A DNA stretch of 64,000 nucleotides from CAVSRC01 sp963830205 (GCA_963830205.1 CAWHLP010000041.1:186001-250000); one strand, 5' to 3'; positions 47,960-57,568 are shown, counted from the first letter of the stretch. The notes: a model not told the origin generated them from the letters alone. Numbers and translations: made by a program.

Positions 47960-48376
47960 ATGCGGCAGGCGCAGCATCACCTCGTGGTCGAGACGCATGG
48001 CAAGGGGCTGACCGAGATCACCGAGCCGGTCGCCCGCTGGCTGGGAGCCCAAGGAATCGGGACCGGCCTGCTCACCCTGTTCTGCCGCCACACCTCGGCT
48101 TCCCTGATTGTGCAGGAGAATGCCGATCCTGACGTGCGCACCGACCTGGAAGCCTTCTTCGAGCGGCTGGCGCCGGAAACCGGCGCTTACGTCCACACGC
48201 TGGAAGGGCCGGATGACATGCCGGCGCATATCCGTTCGGCGCTGACCCAGACAAGCCTCGCCATTCCCGTCGCCGAGGGGCGCATGGTGCTTGGCACCTG
48301 GCAGGGCATCTACCTGTTCGAACACCGTCGGCGGCCGCATCGAAGGGATGTGGTGCTCCACCTGATCGGGGAATAG
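47960..48376 (+). CDS. yjbQ: YjbQ-family (UPF0047) protein
   Basis: 138 residues of the YjbQ/UPF0047 family: TLFCRHTSASLIVQENADPD (conserved CxHTSA-x-x-x-QEN motif), MPAHIRSALTQTSLAIPVAE and LGTWQGIYLFEHR. Homologues show weak thiamine-phosphate synthase activity; the physiological role is open. Starts about 270 bp from the DUF1127 gene on the other strand and precedes a GST gene on the same strand. Confidence 0.88.
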   Translation: MRQAQHHLVVETHGKGLTEITEPVARWLGAQGIGTGLLTLFCRHTSASLIVQENADPDVRTDLEAFFERLAPETGAYVHTLEGPDDMPAHIRSALTQTSLAIPVAEGRMVLGTWQGIYLFEHRRRPHRRDVVLHLIGE

Positions 48377-48410
48377 AGTGCCGCCGTTTTTTGGCGGGAG
48401 AGGGGCTCAT

Positions 48411-49058
48411 ATGGCGGACATCACCCTTTACGGGCGCAAGACATCGGTCAACGTGCAGAAGGCCGTGTGGGTGCTGGAAGAGCTGCGCGTTCCCTACACG
48501 CAGATCGAGGTCGGCCTCAACTTCGGCGGCGTCGATACGCCCGAATACCTGGCGATGAACCCCAACGGCCTGGTGCCGACGCTGAAGGACGGCGAGCTCA
48601 TCCTGTGGGAGAGCCATGCCATCATCCGCTACCTGTCGGCGACCTACGGCGCCGGCAATCTGTGGCCGGAATCGCCGAAGGCGCGCTCCCCCGCCGACCA
48701 GTGGACCGACTGGACGGCGATGCGCTTCCAGCCGGCCTGGGGCGCGGTGTTCACCGCGGTCGCGCGCACCAAGCCGGAGGCCCGCGACAAGAAGGTGATC
48801 GCTGCGGCCCTCAAGGGCGTCGAGCCGTGCTTCCGCATCCTCGATGCCCAGCTCCGCAAGACGCCATATCTGGCCGGCGAGCGGCTGACCTATGGCGACG
48901 TTGCCGCCGGCGCGCTGCTCTATCGCTGGTACACCATGGACATGGAGCGCCCGCCGCTCGCCAACGTCGATGCCTGGTACGAGCGGCTGACGGCGCGGCC
49001 GGCCTACGCCAAGGGCGTCTGCGTCAACTACGACATCCTCAAGAACACGATCGGGTAG
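48411..49058 (+). CDS. Glutathione S-transferase family protein
   Basis: 215 residues. ITLYGRKTSVNVQKAVWVLEEL (thioredoxin-like domain with Ser of the beta/theta type), NPNGLVPTLKDGELILWES (gamma-Glu binding) and a helical C-terminal half (LTYGDVAAGALLYRW). ATG 48411 is preferred for its GGGAGAGGGG Shine-Dalgarno. Third GST in the window; substrate unknown. Confidence 0.85.
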   Translation: MADITLYGRKTSVNVQKAVWVLEELRVPYTQIEVGLNFGGVDTPEYLAMNPNGLVPTLKDGELILWESHAIIRYLSATYGAGNLWPESPKARSPADQWTDWTAMRFQPAWGAVFTAVARTKPEARDKKVIAAALKGVEPCFRILDAQLRKTPYLAGERLTYGDVAAGALLYRWYTMDMERPPLANVDAWYERLTARPAYAKGVCVNYDILKNTIG

Positions 49059-49111
49059 GGGCCTCGGCTCCTGCCCCGTTCGTCACCCCGGCACTCACCC
49101 GAGGCACGGGT

Positions 49112-49687
49112 TCATGCCGCAAGGGCCACGTCGATGATGAGGCAGCCACCGTCATTGGTGAGCGCCAGCGTCGCCGATCCCAGCGCCAGCCACGCCGCAT
49201 CGTCGTCGCCGGTGAAGACGGCGTAGGCGTCGGTCGGGTCCACCGGCGGCTGCGGCAGGGGGTGGGCCGTGATGACCGGGCCGTTGGCCGCGGCGAAGCT
49301 GCCGATATTGGCGATGAGCGGGGCGGCCTGCGCCTGGGCCGCGTCGTCCAGGATCCACATGAGGAAGCTCCGGGCGATGTCGCGGGCGAAGGCGTCCTGG
49401 GGCCCGTTGACGAAGCTGCGGTCGAGGCAGAGCCGAGCCGAGCGGATGGCGTCGGCGGCATCGACGGTGACGTCGAGCCCGACCAGCGCCCGGAAGGCCT
49501 CGCCCGCCGGGCGGAAGCGGTGGCGGATGCCGTCGCCCTCGGAGGCCGGCCCGCCGTCCGGCTCAAGGTGGAACCAGGTGAAGAACTCGGCCCCCGCTTC
49601 GGCGGCAAGCCTGCGGGCGGGCTCGGCAAATGGGGCTGACGGTGCGGGCGGCTGGCGATGGAACAGGGAACGGAACGCACTGATCAT
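49112..49687 (-). CDS. Hypothetical protein
   Basis: 191 residues starting MISAFRSLFHRQPPAPSAPF; the longer frame to 49894 has no ribosome-binding site and reads through low-quality sequence. The core has FFTWFHLEPDGGPASEGDGI, IRHRFRPAGEAFRALVGLDV, and a C-terminal beta-rich part ending GGCLIIDVALAA. No signal peptide and no membrane helix. Not a family I can name; codon use is like the genome core. Convergent with the GST gene. Confidence 0.6.
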   Translation of the reverse strand: MISAFRSLFHRQPPAPSAPFAEPARRLAAEAGAEFFTWFHLEPDGGPASEGDGIRHRFRPAGEAFRALVGLDVTVDAADAIRSARLCLDRSFVNGPQDAFARDIARSFLMWILDDAAQAQAAPLIANIGSFAAANGPVITAHPLPQPPVDPTDAYAVFTGDDDAAWLALGSATLALTNDGGCLIIDVALAA

Positions 49688-50513
49688 GTCACCAGTGTAA
49701 CCCGCCGTGAGGCAGGATGAGGGCGACGCATTGTCCCGTTCCGCCCGCGCCGCGCCCGGGACACGAGCCTCCGTTCTCGCGTGCCAAGGGCACCGAGCTA
49801 TGAACCTTTCAAAGAACGTTCCCCTCACGACGAGGGGGTGGCGGGCGCCCGGCGATTGCCGTGCGGTTACTCCGCGAAACTTGAGGGCGCTCACCGAGCG
49901 CCCGCCGCGGTGATTTTCTGCTCCGTTTCCCGGCGGGCTCTACGCCCAGCATTTGCGCTGGGTTCAAGCCTTTCGGCGGCCGGTCATAGTGCCGACGGTC
50001 CCGCCGGGATCGCCCCGGGAACCGGACTTGCGAATCCGGCCCGCGGGGGCACCGCGCCCCGCTCCATCTCAAGACGCCTCCGGAGACGCCCCTCTATTCG
50101 AGCGAGGATGGCAACCAATATGGGGGCGGTTCAGAGGAGGGGGATAACTTTCTTTTCGGGGGCGCGGCGAACGCTAATCCAACTCTCCTAGGGCGAGCGT
50201 CGGTGCGAAGCGCCGGGTCAGGAGACGTTGCCTCGCGACGATCCGCGCACCCTTACCCTAGGACCTAAGTCCTCCCAATCAAATCGGCGGTCACAAGTGC
50301 AATGTGCTCGCGCTGCCGAGATGGGGCGGGCCGCCGGCCTGCGGCGCGCTCAAACGGCGAACATGGAAGGCGAAATGTAGCAGGCGCTGCATCTGATGCG
50401 CGGGGATGCAGCGGAATCCTATCGGCTTCGGGCCGCGGATAGCGCTCCAGTGCGATGGCTTTGCTCTTTTTGGCGGGTTAGGAATTTGAGGTGCAACCGC
50501 GGAGCGAGTCGCC
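49688..50513. other. Gene-free 826-bp region before the ATPase island
   Basis: No ORF here has protein-like sequence. It contains a series of small hairpins: CCCCTC/GAGGGG (about 49823-49839), GGGCGCT/AGCGCCC (49885-49903), CCCAGC/GCTGGG (about 49945-49962) and AGGAC/GTCCT (about 50260-50274). GC content falls towards 50500. No tRNA, tmRNA, RNase P or SRP RNA could be fitted. It may hold remnants of a former insertion, a structured RNA or the promoter of the ATPase gene. Confidence 0.5.
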
Positions 50514-52601
50514 GTGAAGATCGAAAGCATCTCGATACGCAACTTTAAGGGACTCCAAGCCGTCGAACTGGCTGACCTCAGCCATGGCGTGGTGATCGCC
50601 GGCGTGAACGGCACTGGAAAATCCTGTGTTTATGACGCGATTAGGCTTCTGAAGTCTGCCTATGGGGGGTACCAAGCTCCGAACGAATGGCACCAATTCT
50701 TCGGTGAATACCAACTCGACCTGAATAGGCCAGATGAGGTGCTGAAGATATTTTTCGATCGTAGCAAGGCAGTCGAGATCGAGGCGAGGTTTCGGCTCGC
50801 CCCCGACGAACAACGATACATCTCGGACAACCTAGAAGCTCTGACGCGCGGAGTAATTCTCCGCGAGCATTACGGGGCACGAAACCGTTTGGCTGCTATG
50901 GGCGGTGGCTTAGGACAGGGCGAATTCGGCATTCAACTAGATGCTAGAGTTAAATTATTGACTTCCCAAATCCGCGACGCGCTCGCTAGCGATATACATG
51001 GCGCCAAGCTATTTATCGGCCCAAACCTCGATATGCAGACGAGTTCCGCGCCCCTTCTTGGGCTTGTCTTTGCAACGTACGCGCCCGACCACATTGGGAT
51101 AATTGACTACCACGGCGCTAACCGACAATACCAACGTGAGAGGTTCAACAACGTTCGAGTAGATATCGCTGAAGAAGGGGATAGGATGGCTCAAAGCTCA
51201 CTATATAACCTTCAAAACAAATATTCTAACGTCAAGAGCGAGCTTGCGTCAGCCCTCATCCGCGATCTTATAGCTGAGAAAGCTGGTGAAGATGGGATTG
51301 AGACGCCATCTGTCATTGGCACACTACGAGAATTATTCGAACAATTGATACCAGGTAAGCATTTTGATGGACCGAGACCGAGTAAGGGCGGGCAACTGTC
51401 CTTCAACGTTAGGCTGGACAACGGAAAAGAACACGACATCGACGATCTGAGTTCTGGTGAAAAGGAGATTGTCTACGGCTATCTGCGGATTCGCAATGTT
51501 TTGCCGAAGAATTCGATCATAATGATTGATGAACCAGAACTCCATCTGAATCCAAGATTGATTTCAGGTCTACCGCGATTCTACAAAGAACATTTGGGTA
51601 GACAACTGAACAATCAGATTTGGATGGTAACGCACTCAGATGCGTTCTTGCGCGACGCGTTTCGAGACGGTGGTTTTTCTATATTTCATCTTTCCGCGCC
51701 CAAGGCGGAAACAGCAGAAAACCAGGCAACGGCAGTTGAAGTCTTCGACGACATCCAGCGGTTAATCGAGTCGCTTGTGGGAGATTTTGCGGCCTTCCTT
51801 CCTCAAGGGAAGGTAGTGATCTTTGAAAGCACAGAGAGTGCTTCCTTCGACGCGAAAATGACAGCCGAACTTTTTCCGGAGTTCGCGTCCGCCGTGAATG
51901 CGGTCTCCGGTGAAAATAGGAGGAATGTGGAGCAGCTCTATGCAGCGTTGGACCGAGTAGGAGCTAAACTCAAGTGGCCGGTGTCGATTTATGCGGTTAC
52001 GGACAAAGATGACCTAACCGTCGAAGACAATAGGGGAGATCGCACGGGTAAGCGGCGTGTACTGATTTGGGACGCCTACCACATCGAAAATTATCTGCTG
52101 GAGCCAGAGTTCATCAAGAAGGTGATGTCGGACTTCCAGTCGTTTTCAAATATACCGGAGGATGTCGAAGCCGAACTGAGGCGTTGTGCCAGTGAAACGA
52201 CGACTAACTTGGTCGAGCACGAACTCCGCGTTTCCATCTACGGCCAAATGATCAAGGCAATCAATCTCACCGCGAAGCCGGGCGCTCCTGCAGCTGATGC
52301 GATTCGAGATGCGCTCGTTAGGTCGGGCGAGAAGATCGCGCGGATTGTTGACGTCGATTTCTCCGAAGTCGCAGTGAAGAAGATGGAGGCAGATATCGAG
52401 CGTCGTCTCAGGAGTGCCCTAGGCACAGGCCGGTGGAAGCGTGACTTCAGGGGGCGAGAGATACTACGCCGCTTCGCGGGAAAGTTTCTGCCTGGGCTAC
52501 CCTATGAAGCGTTTCGAGATGGGATCGTCGCGAGAATGCGAGATGCCAATTTCCGCCCCTCGGGGATGAAGCAAGTCATAGACGAAATATTGGCCGACTG
52601 A
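50514..52601 (+). CDS. OLD-like ABC ATPase with TOPRIM-like C-terminal region, candidate phage defence
   Basis: 695 residues. N-terminal ABC-type ATPase: IRNFKGLQ start, Walker A GVNGTGKS (30-37), signature LSSGEKE (312-318), Walker B IIMIDEPELHL (Asp-Glu near 339-340) and WMVTHSD. The C-terminal part begins KVVIFESTES (about 433) and continues with YAVTDKDDLTVED (about 492-504) and YHIENYLLEPE (about 522-532), the layout of TOPRIM/DUF4435-type nuclease domains in OLD-family proteins. The gene is strikingly A+T-richer than the window (parts under 40 percent GC) and stands alone, so it was probably acquired. Role in defence is inference. Confidence 0.75.
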   Translation: MKIESISIRNFKGLQAVELADLSHGVVIAGVNGTGKSCVYDAIRLLKSAYGGYQAPNEWHQFFGEYQLDLNRPDEVLKIFFDRSKAVEIEARFRLAPDEQRYISDNLEALTRGVILREHYGARNRLAAMGGGLGQGEFGIQLDARVKLLTSQIRDALASDIHGAKLFIGPNLDMQTSSAPLLGLVFATYAPDHIGIIDYHGANRQYQRERFNNVRVDIAEEGDRMAQSSLYNLQNKYSNVKSELASALIRDLIAEKAGEDGIETPSVIGTLRELFEQLIPGKHFDGPRPSKGGQLSFNVRLDNGKEHDIDDLSSGEKEIVYGYLRIRNVLPKNSIIMIDEPELHLNPRLISGLPRFYKEHLGRQLNNQIWMVTHSDAFLRDAFRDGGFSIFHLSAPKAETAENQATAVEVFDDIQRLIESLVGDFAAFLPQGKVVIFESTESASFDAKMTAELFPEFASAVNAVSGENRRNVEQLYAALDRVGAKLKWPVSIYAVTDKDDLTVEDNRGDRTGKRRVLIWDAYHIENYLLEPEFIKKVMSDFQSFSNIPEDVEAELRRCASETTTNLVEHELRVSIYGQMIKAINLTAKPGAPAADAIRDALVRSGEKIARIVDVDFSEVAVKKMEADIERRLRSALGTGRWKRDFRGREILRRFAGKFLPGLPYEAFRDGIVARMRDANFRPSGMKQVIDEILAD

Positions 52602-52735
52602 ATCTGCGAGATGGTAGCTTGGCGCGGGAATAGAAATTGCTCGCAACCCCAGATTCGCCGAGGAGACTACCGCGCGACAAGCGTCCACGGCTGCTGGGTC
52701 CCCGCACACGCCCGATAATCAGATGAGGCTCCTCC

Positions 52736-53482
52736 TCAATCCACCCTTACCCAGCCGCGCGCCATCAGGTGCTCCTGCGGCTTGAAGCGGCGCTTGTAGT
52801 CCATCTTGCGCGAGCCCTCGACCCAGTAGCCGAGATAGACGTAGGGCAGGCCCATCTTCCGCGCCCGCTGGATATGATCGAGGATCATGAAGGTGCCGAG
52901 GCCCCGGTCGGCATAGTCGGGGTCGAAGAACGAGTAGACCATGGAGAGGCCGTCGGCGAGCACGTCGGTCAAGGCGGTGGCGACCAGCGGACCGTCGCCG
53001 CGGCCGGTGATGGCGGTGTCGATCCCGCGGAAGCGGTACTCGATCACCTGGGTGTCGACGTGCGAATCGCCGACCATCATGGCGTAGTCGAGCACCGTCA
53101 TGTCGGCCATGCCGCCTTCGGCATGGCGGGCATCGAGATAGGCGCGGAAGAGCGAATACTGGTCGGCCGAGGGGCTCGCCGTCGTCTGCGTGCCGACGAT
53201 GTCGCGGTTCTGCCGGGCGACCCGCCTGAGGTTGCGGCTGGTGGCGAAGGCATCGACCACGACGCGGATGGAGACGCAGGCGCGGCAGCCCTCGCAGGCC
53301 GGGCGGTAGGCGATGTTCTGGCTGCGCCGGAAGCCGCCCTGGGTGAGGATGTCGTTGAGCGCGGCGGCGCGCTCGCCGACCAGGTGGGTGAACACCTTGC
53401 GCTCGGAACGGCCGGGCAAATAGGGGCACGGCGCCGGGGCGGTCAGGTAGAACTGGGGCGTTTCGGTCGAATGCTGGGTCAT
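52736..53482 (-). CDS. bpt: Aspartate/glutamate leucyltransferase (N-end rule)
   Basis: Aminoacyl-tRNA-protein transferase that adds Leu (or Arg) to N-terminal acidic residues to mark proteins for ClpAP. 248 residues: FYLTAPAPCPYLPGRSERKV, the cysteine cluster ACEGCRACVSIRV, FRRSQNIAYRP, and a GNAT-like C-terminal half (LSMVYSFFDPDYADRGLGTF, LPYVYLGYWVEGSRKMDYK). Close to RDD and hemB, the common order. The substrate amino acid (Leu in Bpt, Arg in Ate) is a family-based call. Confidence 0.9.
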   Translation of the reverse strand: MTQHSTETPQFYLTAPAPCPYLPGRSERKVFTHLVGERAAALNDILTQGGFRRSQNIAYRPACEGCRACVSIRVVVDAFATSRNLRRVARQNRDIVGTQTTASPSADQYSLFRAYLDARHAEGGMADMTVLDYAMMVGDSHVDTQVIEYRFRGIDTAITGRGDGPLVATALTDVLADGLSMVYSFFDPDYADRGLGTFMILDHIQRARKMGLPYVYLGYWVEGSRKMDYKRRFKPQEHLMARGWVRVD

Positions 53483-53508
53483 GGGTGGCGCGGCGCTAAG
53501 GTGTCACC

Positions 53509-55336
53509 CTACACACCATAATACCAAGGACCGACGATCGAAAAGACGAGCCACATCAGAATGACCAGCGGCAGCCCGCCGAGGAAATAGTCGGAGAAGC
53601 GGTAGTGGCCGGGGCCCATGACCAGCATGTTGGTCTGGTAGCCGAAGGGCGAGGCGAAGGCGCAGCTCGCCGCCAGCATCACCGCCACCACGAAAGGCAG
53701 CGGCTTGGCGCCGACCCGGGCGGCGATGTCGAGCGCGACCGGCGTGAACAGGACGGCGGTGGCGTTGTTGGAGAGGATGTTGGTGAGCACGCTCACCACC
53801 AGGAAGAGCACCGACAGGACGAGCCAGTTCGGCTGGCCGGCGGTGAGCGCCACGGTGCCCTCGGCGATGAGCGTGGCGCCGCCGGTCGCCGACAGCGCCG
53901 CCGCGGCCGCCAGCGCCGCGCCGATCATCAGGTAGATGCGCCGGTCGAAGGCGCGCACCGCCTGGCGGATGTTGAGGCAGCCGGCGAGGATCATGGCGAG
54001 CGCTGCGGCGAGCGCCCCGATGACGACCGGGCCGATGCCGCTGGCGGCATAGACGACGAGCAGGGCGAAGATGACCAGCGCCCGCCGCGCATAGCGGCGC
54101 TGGGGGAGTTCCGCCGCCGACCATTCGAGCAGGATCACGTCGCGGTTGGTCCGCAAGCCCTCGATGGCGTCGCGCGTGCCGCCGACAAGCAGCACGTCGC
54201 CGGCCTCCAGGCGGATGTCGGCGAGCTGCATGCGCGGCATGCGGCTGCGCCGCTCGACGCCCAGGACGACGGTGTCGGTGTCGCGGTGGATCGCCGCCTG
54301 TTCGATGGTGCGGCCGATGACGCGCGAGCCGGGCGCGACCATGGCTTCGGCCAGCGTCAGGTCCTTGGTCGGGATCGCCGCCGTCCCGCCGTTCTCGGCC
54401 GGCGGGCCGCCGACCGCCTGGTCGGAGATGGCGCGGGTCAGCGCCGTGCGGGTGGCGGCGACGACCAGCGTGTCGCCGGGCGTCAGCGTCAACTCCTCGA
54501 AGGGCGGCAGGAAGGGGTGCTCGCGCCGCTGGACCAGGCGCACGGTCATGTCCTTGAGCGCCGGGAACATGCCGGCGACCGCCTTGGTGCCGGCCAGCGG
54601 GTGGCCGAAGCCGATGTCGATCTGGGCGATGAACTGCTTGCCCGACCCGCCGGTGATCTCAGCGGCCATGCCGGTGCGCGCCTTGAGGATCTTCGGCAGC
54701 ACGAAGGCGACATAGGCGAAGCCGGCGCACCGCCATGAAGAGCGCCGGAACGGTGAAATCGAAGAAGCCGATCCTGAGGCCGCCGACCTTCTCGGCGACG
54801 CCGGCGGCAAGCAGGTTGGTGGAAGTGCCGATCAGCGTCGTCATGCCGCCGAGGAGGGCGGCGAAGGACAGCGGCATCAGCGTCTTGGAGGCGGCCACGC
54901 CGCGTGCCGCCGCGATCGCGGTGATGATCGGCAGGAACATCACCACCACCGGGGTGTCGTTGACGATGCTGCTGGCGATCATCGCCGCGATTAGCACCAG
55001 GTAGACGGCGCCCATGCCGGTGCGCCCGCCGAGGCGGGCAAGCAGCGCGGTCGGGTGCTCCAGCGCATCGGTGTGGAACAGCCCCTGGCCGACGACCAGC
55101 AAGGCGAGCACGGTGATCAGTGCCGGGTTGGCCAGCCCGGCGAGCAGGTCATCGGGGGTGAGCGGGCTCGCCAGCCCCAACAGCGGCGGCACCGCCCAGA
55201 ACAGCACCAGCCAGCCGACCAGCGCCACCAGCGAAATGACCTCGATCGACCAGCGCTCGAGCGCATAGACGACGATCATCGCCACGATCGCCGCATAGGT
55301 CAGCCAGGTGAGCAGTGTGGGTGCCGCCGCCGTCAT
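53509..55336 (-). CDS. SLC13/DASS-family transporter with TrkA-C domains, frameshifted
   Basis: Sodium/anion symporter-like membrane protein (ArsB/CitT/SLC13 superfamily). N-terminal helices with SIVNDTPVVVMFLPIITAIA and GGMTTLIGTSTNLLAAGVAE, two soluble TrkA-C (RCK-C) domains in the middle (KQFIAQIDIGFGHPLAG; GSRVIGRTIEQAAIHRDTDT), and C-terminal helices with TNILSNNATAVLFTPVALDI. The frame breaks at about 54727: removing one base from GCCGGCGCACC joins FMAV to AGFAYVAFVLPKIL. Corrected length is 608 residues. Likely exports or imports sulfate or dicarboxylates; substrate unknown. Confidence 0.85.
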
Positions 55337-55416
55337 CTAGCCCGCATCATGCCCGAGCGCGCGCGGCGCTCAAGCTGCCATTTTTGCGTGAAGGGGCGCC
55401 TCGGCGCAATTATGTG

Positions 55417-55926
55417 CTACCGGCCGAGGCGGGCCAGCGGTTCGGCATTGAGGGCCACGACGCCGAGCAGGAGATCGTGGAGAAGCTGGCGGCGCGGCGT
55501 GAACAGCCCGACCAGCAGGACGAGCGGCGTGAGGATGCCGCACGAGAACCAGAAGATGAGGGCGTGCATGACGGCGAGCATCGGAAACATGCGCTGGCCG
55601 TTCCAGGTGCGCAGCGTCACGCCGATGATGCGCATGCCGGGCGTCGCCGAGGCGTAGCCGCCGAGCGTGAAGGCGCAATAGCCGAGCGCCACGATGGCGA
55701 ACAGCGCCGGGAACAGCAGCCAGGCGATGCCGAGCGTGATGAGCCCGAGGACGAGGATCATCAGGCCCGCCGGGACCATCAGGAGGACGATGAGGACGGC
55801 ATCGATGACGAAGGCGACGATGCGTTTCGACAGGATGCCGTCGAACAGTTCCGGCTGCGTCCTGGGGTCGTAGACGAAGCGGCTGCTATCGCGCGCGTAT
55901 CCGGTGTCGCTCATCGAAGGGTCCAT
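55417..55926 (-). CDS. RDD-family membrane protein
   Basis: About 169 residues (ATG 55926; ATG 55914 possible, neither with a strong Shine-Dalgarno). RDD domain: SKRIVAFVIDAVLIVLLMVP (the Arg and Asp), GYASATPGMRIIGVTLRTWN and PRRQLLHDLLLGVVAL (final Asp). Three to four helices. Proposed transporter or antiporter function in other bacteria. Commonly found next to bpt and hemB in Rhizobiales. Confidence 0.85.
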   Translation of the reverse strand: MDPSMSDTGYARDSSRFVYDPRTQPELFDGILSKRIVAFVIDAVLIVLLMVPAGLMILVLGLITLGIAWLLFPALFAIVALGYCAFTLGGYASATPGMRIIGVTLRTWNGQRMFPMLAVMHALIFWFSCGILTPLVLLVGLFTPRRQLLHDLLLGVVALNAEPLARLGR

Positions 55927-56089
55927 AGCCGGAGTCGGTTTGGCGCCTGAGTATAGCGAATTCGGCGCCAATGTCGCGGCGGCATGGTGGTGCCAACGGT
56001 CTTCCAGGGATGACACCAAGTTACCTCCCTCTCAAGCGGGGAGGCAGGGACGGGTAACGCAGAGCGGGCAGGAACGATCTTGCAGGCAG

Positions 56090-57310
56090 CTACGCCGTAT
56101 CCAGGCGCTCTACGCCGAAGCCGCGCGCCGTGAGCGCCGCGATGATCTCGGCGGCATGGTCGGGGCCGTGGGTCTCCATGGTGACGTCGACGCCGGCGCC
56201 CTTGGGCGGCACGCTGAGCATGGTCCGGCGATGGGAAACCTCCAGGATGTTGCCGCCGGCAGCGCCGATGGTGCGGGCGATCTCGGCGAGCACGCCGGGG
56301 CGGTCGCGGATGATGATGCGCACGGCGACCACCTGCTGCTCGCGGGCAAGCTCGCGCACCATGATCGAGGCGGCGAGCCGCGGGTCGATGTTGCCGCCGG
56401 CGAGGATCAGGCCGACACGGCGGCCGCGGAAGCGCTCCGGGTCGGAGAGCACGGCGGCAAGGCCGGCAGCGCCGGCGCCCTCGGCCATGGTCTTCTGCAG
56501 CATCAGATAGGCGGCGACCGCCCGCTCGATGACCGCCTCGGCGGCGAGCACCACGTCATCCACATGGCGGCGGACGGCTTCCAGCGTCAGCTTGCCGACA
56601 TTCTTGACGGCGATGCCCTCGGCCAGGGTCTCGCCGCCGATCTTCGGCGCCTCGCCGCGGAGCGCCGCCCACATGGACGGATAGAGCTCGGTCTCCACCC
56701 CGATGACTTGCGTTGCCGGCCGGAGCGCCTTGACCGCGATGGCGATGCCGGCGATCAGGCCGCCACCGCCGACCGGCACGATGACGCAATCGAGATCCGG
56801 CTGGTCCTCGATGATCTCCAGGCCGATGGTGCCCTGGCCGGCGATGACATGGCTGTCGTCGTAGGGGTGGACCAGCACCGCGCCGGTGCGCCCGACGATC
56901 TCCTCGACGATCGTCTGGCAATCGGCCAGCGTGTCGCCGTCGAGCACCACCTCGGCGCCGAAGGAGCGCGTCGCGGCGATCTTCACGAAGGGGGTGGGCG
57001 CCGGCATGACGATGGTGGCGTGCAGCCCCAGGCGGCGGGCGTGCCAGGCGACGGCCTGGGCGTGATTGCCGGCCGACATGGCGATGACGCCGTGGGCGCG
57101 CTCTTGCGGGCTGAGCGACAGCAGCTTGATCAGCGCGCCGCGCTCCTTGAACGAGGCGGTCGCCTGCAGGTTCTCGTATTTGACCCAGATGTCGGCGCCG
57201 GTGAGCTGGGACAGGCGCGGCGCGGGCAGGAAGGGCGTGCGCATGACCACGCCGGCGATCTGGCCGGCGGCAGCGCGGATATCGGCGAGGGTGGGGAGGG
57301 TGTTGGACAT
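56090..57310 (-). CDS. ilvA: Threonine ammonia-lyase
   Basis: PLP enzyme making 2-oxobutanoate from threonine for isoleucine synthesis. 406 residues: YENLQATASFKERGALIKL (PLP lysine in SFKERGA), VIAMSAGNHAQAVAWHARRL, VPVGGGGLIAGIAIAVKAL, LILAGGNIDP, and a C-terminal ACT domain (IIIRDRPGVLAEIARTIGAA). The single ACT-like end fits the catabolic/short biosynthetic type. Start ATG 57310 gives the normal N-terminus. With ilvD at 14059, a second branched-chain step in the window. Confidence 0.92.
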   Translation of the reverse strand: MSNTLPTLADIRAAAGQIAGVVMRTPFLPAPRLSQLTGADIWVKYENLQATASFKERGALIKLLSLSPQERAHGVIAMSAGNHAQAVAWHARRLGLHATIVMPAPTPFVKIAATRSFGAEVVLDGDTLADCQTIVEEIVGRTGAVLVHPYDDSHVIAGQGTIGLEIIEDQPDLDCVIVPVGGGGLIAGIAIAVKALRPATQVIGVETELYPSMWAALRGEAPKIGGETLAEGIAVKNVGKLTLEAVRRHVDDVVLAAEAVIERAVAAYLMLQKTMAEGAGAAGLAAVLSDPERFRGRRVGLILAGGNIDPRLAASIMVRELAREQQVVAVRIIIRDRPGVLAEIARTIGAAGGNILEVSHRRTMLSVPPKGAGVDVTMETHGPDHAAEIIAALTARGFGVERLDTA

Positions 57311-57368
57311 GGGCGATGCTTGTAGCGCCGATGGAGCGGCAGCGAAATCCGGGGAGGGGTGTCCCCCG

Positions 57369-57524
57369 CTACAGGTCTTCCAGCTTCGTCCCGCGGCCGG
57401 CACGCAAGTTCCTCCGCGCATTCTCGATTCGGCGAAGAAAACGAGGGTCGTTTTCGAGATGATCGTCCTTGATCTCGGACATCAGCTCCTGCTTCGGACG
57501 CTCATCGCAATCGTCTTTGGCCAT
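57369..57524 (-). CDS. Small hypothetical protein with antitoxin-like tail
   Basis: 51 residues: MAKDDCDERPKQELMSEIKD, then DPRFLRRIENARRNLRAGRG and a KLEDL end. The end (F-x-x-RIE-x-A-R-x-x-x-x-x-GRG-x-x-LEDL) resembles the C-terminal toxin-binding tail of Phd/RelB-type antitoxins, but no DNA-binding N-terminus and no toxin gene are present. It lies between hemB and ilvA, 44 bp after hemB, on the same strand. Real gene likely; function unknown. Confidence 0.6.
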   Translation of the reverse strand: MAKDDCDERPKQELMSEIKDDHLENDPRFLRRIENARRNLRAGRGTKLEDL

Positions 57525-57568
57525 AGCCAGGCTTCTGATCCCCTGCAATCCGCGTCGCTCCTTGCGGG

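Noticed and set aside
50020..50045. CCGGA...TCCGG hairpin resembling a tRNA T-arm
   Set aside because: The loop is TTGCGAA rather than TTCRANY, and no acceptor, D or anticodon arm can be fitted around it.
50160..50195. Ala-Asn-Ala-Asn reading (GCGAACGCTAAT) as a tmRNA tag
   Set aside because: The tag lacks the conserved ANDN(Y/F)A and a stop at the right place, and no tRNA-like part is found nearby.
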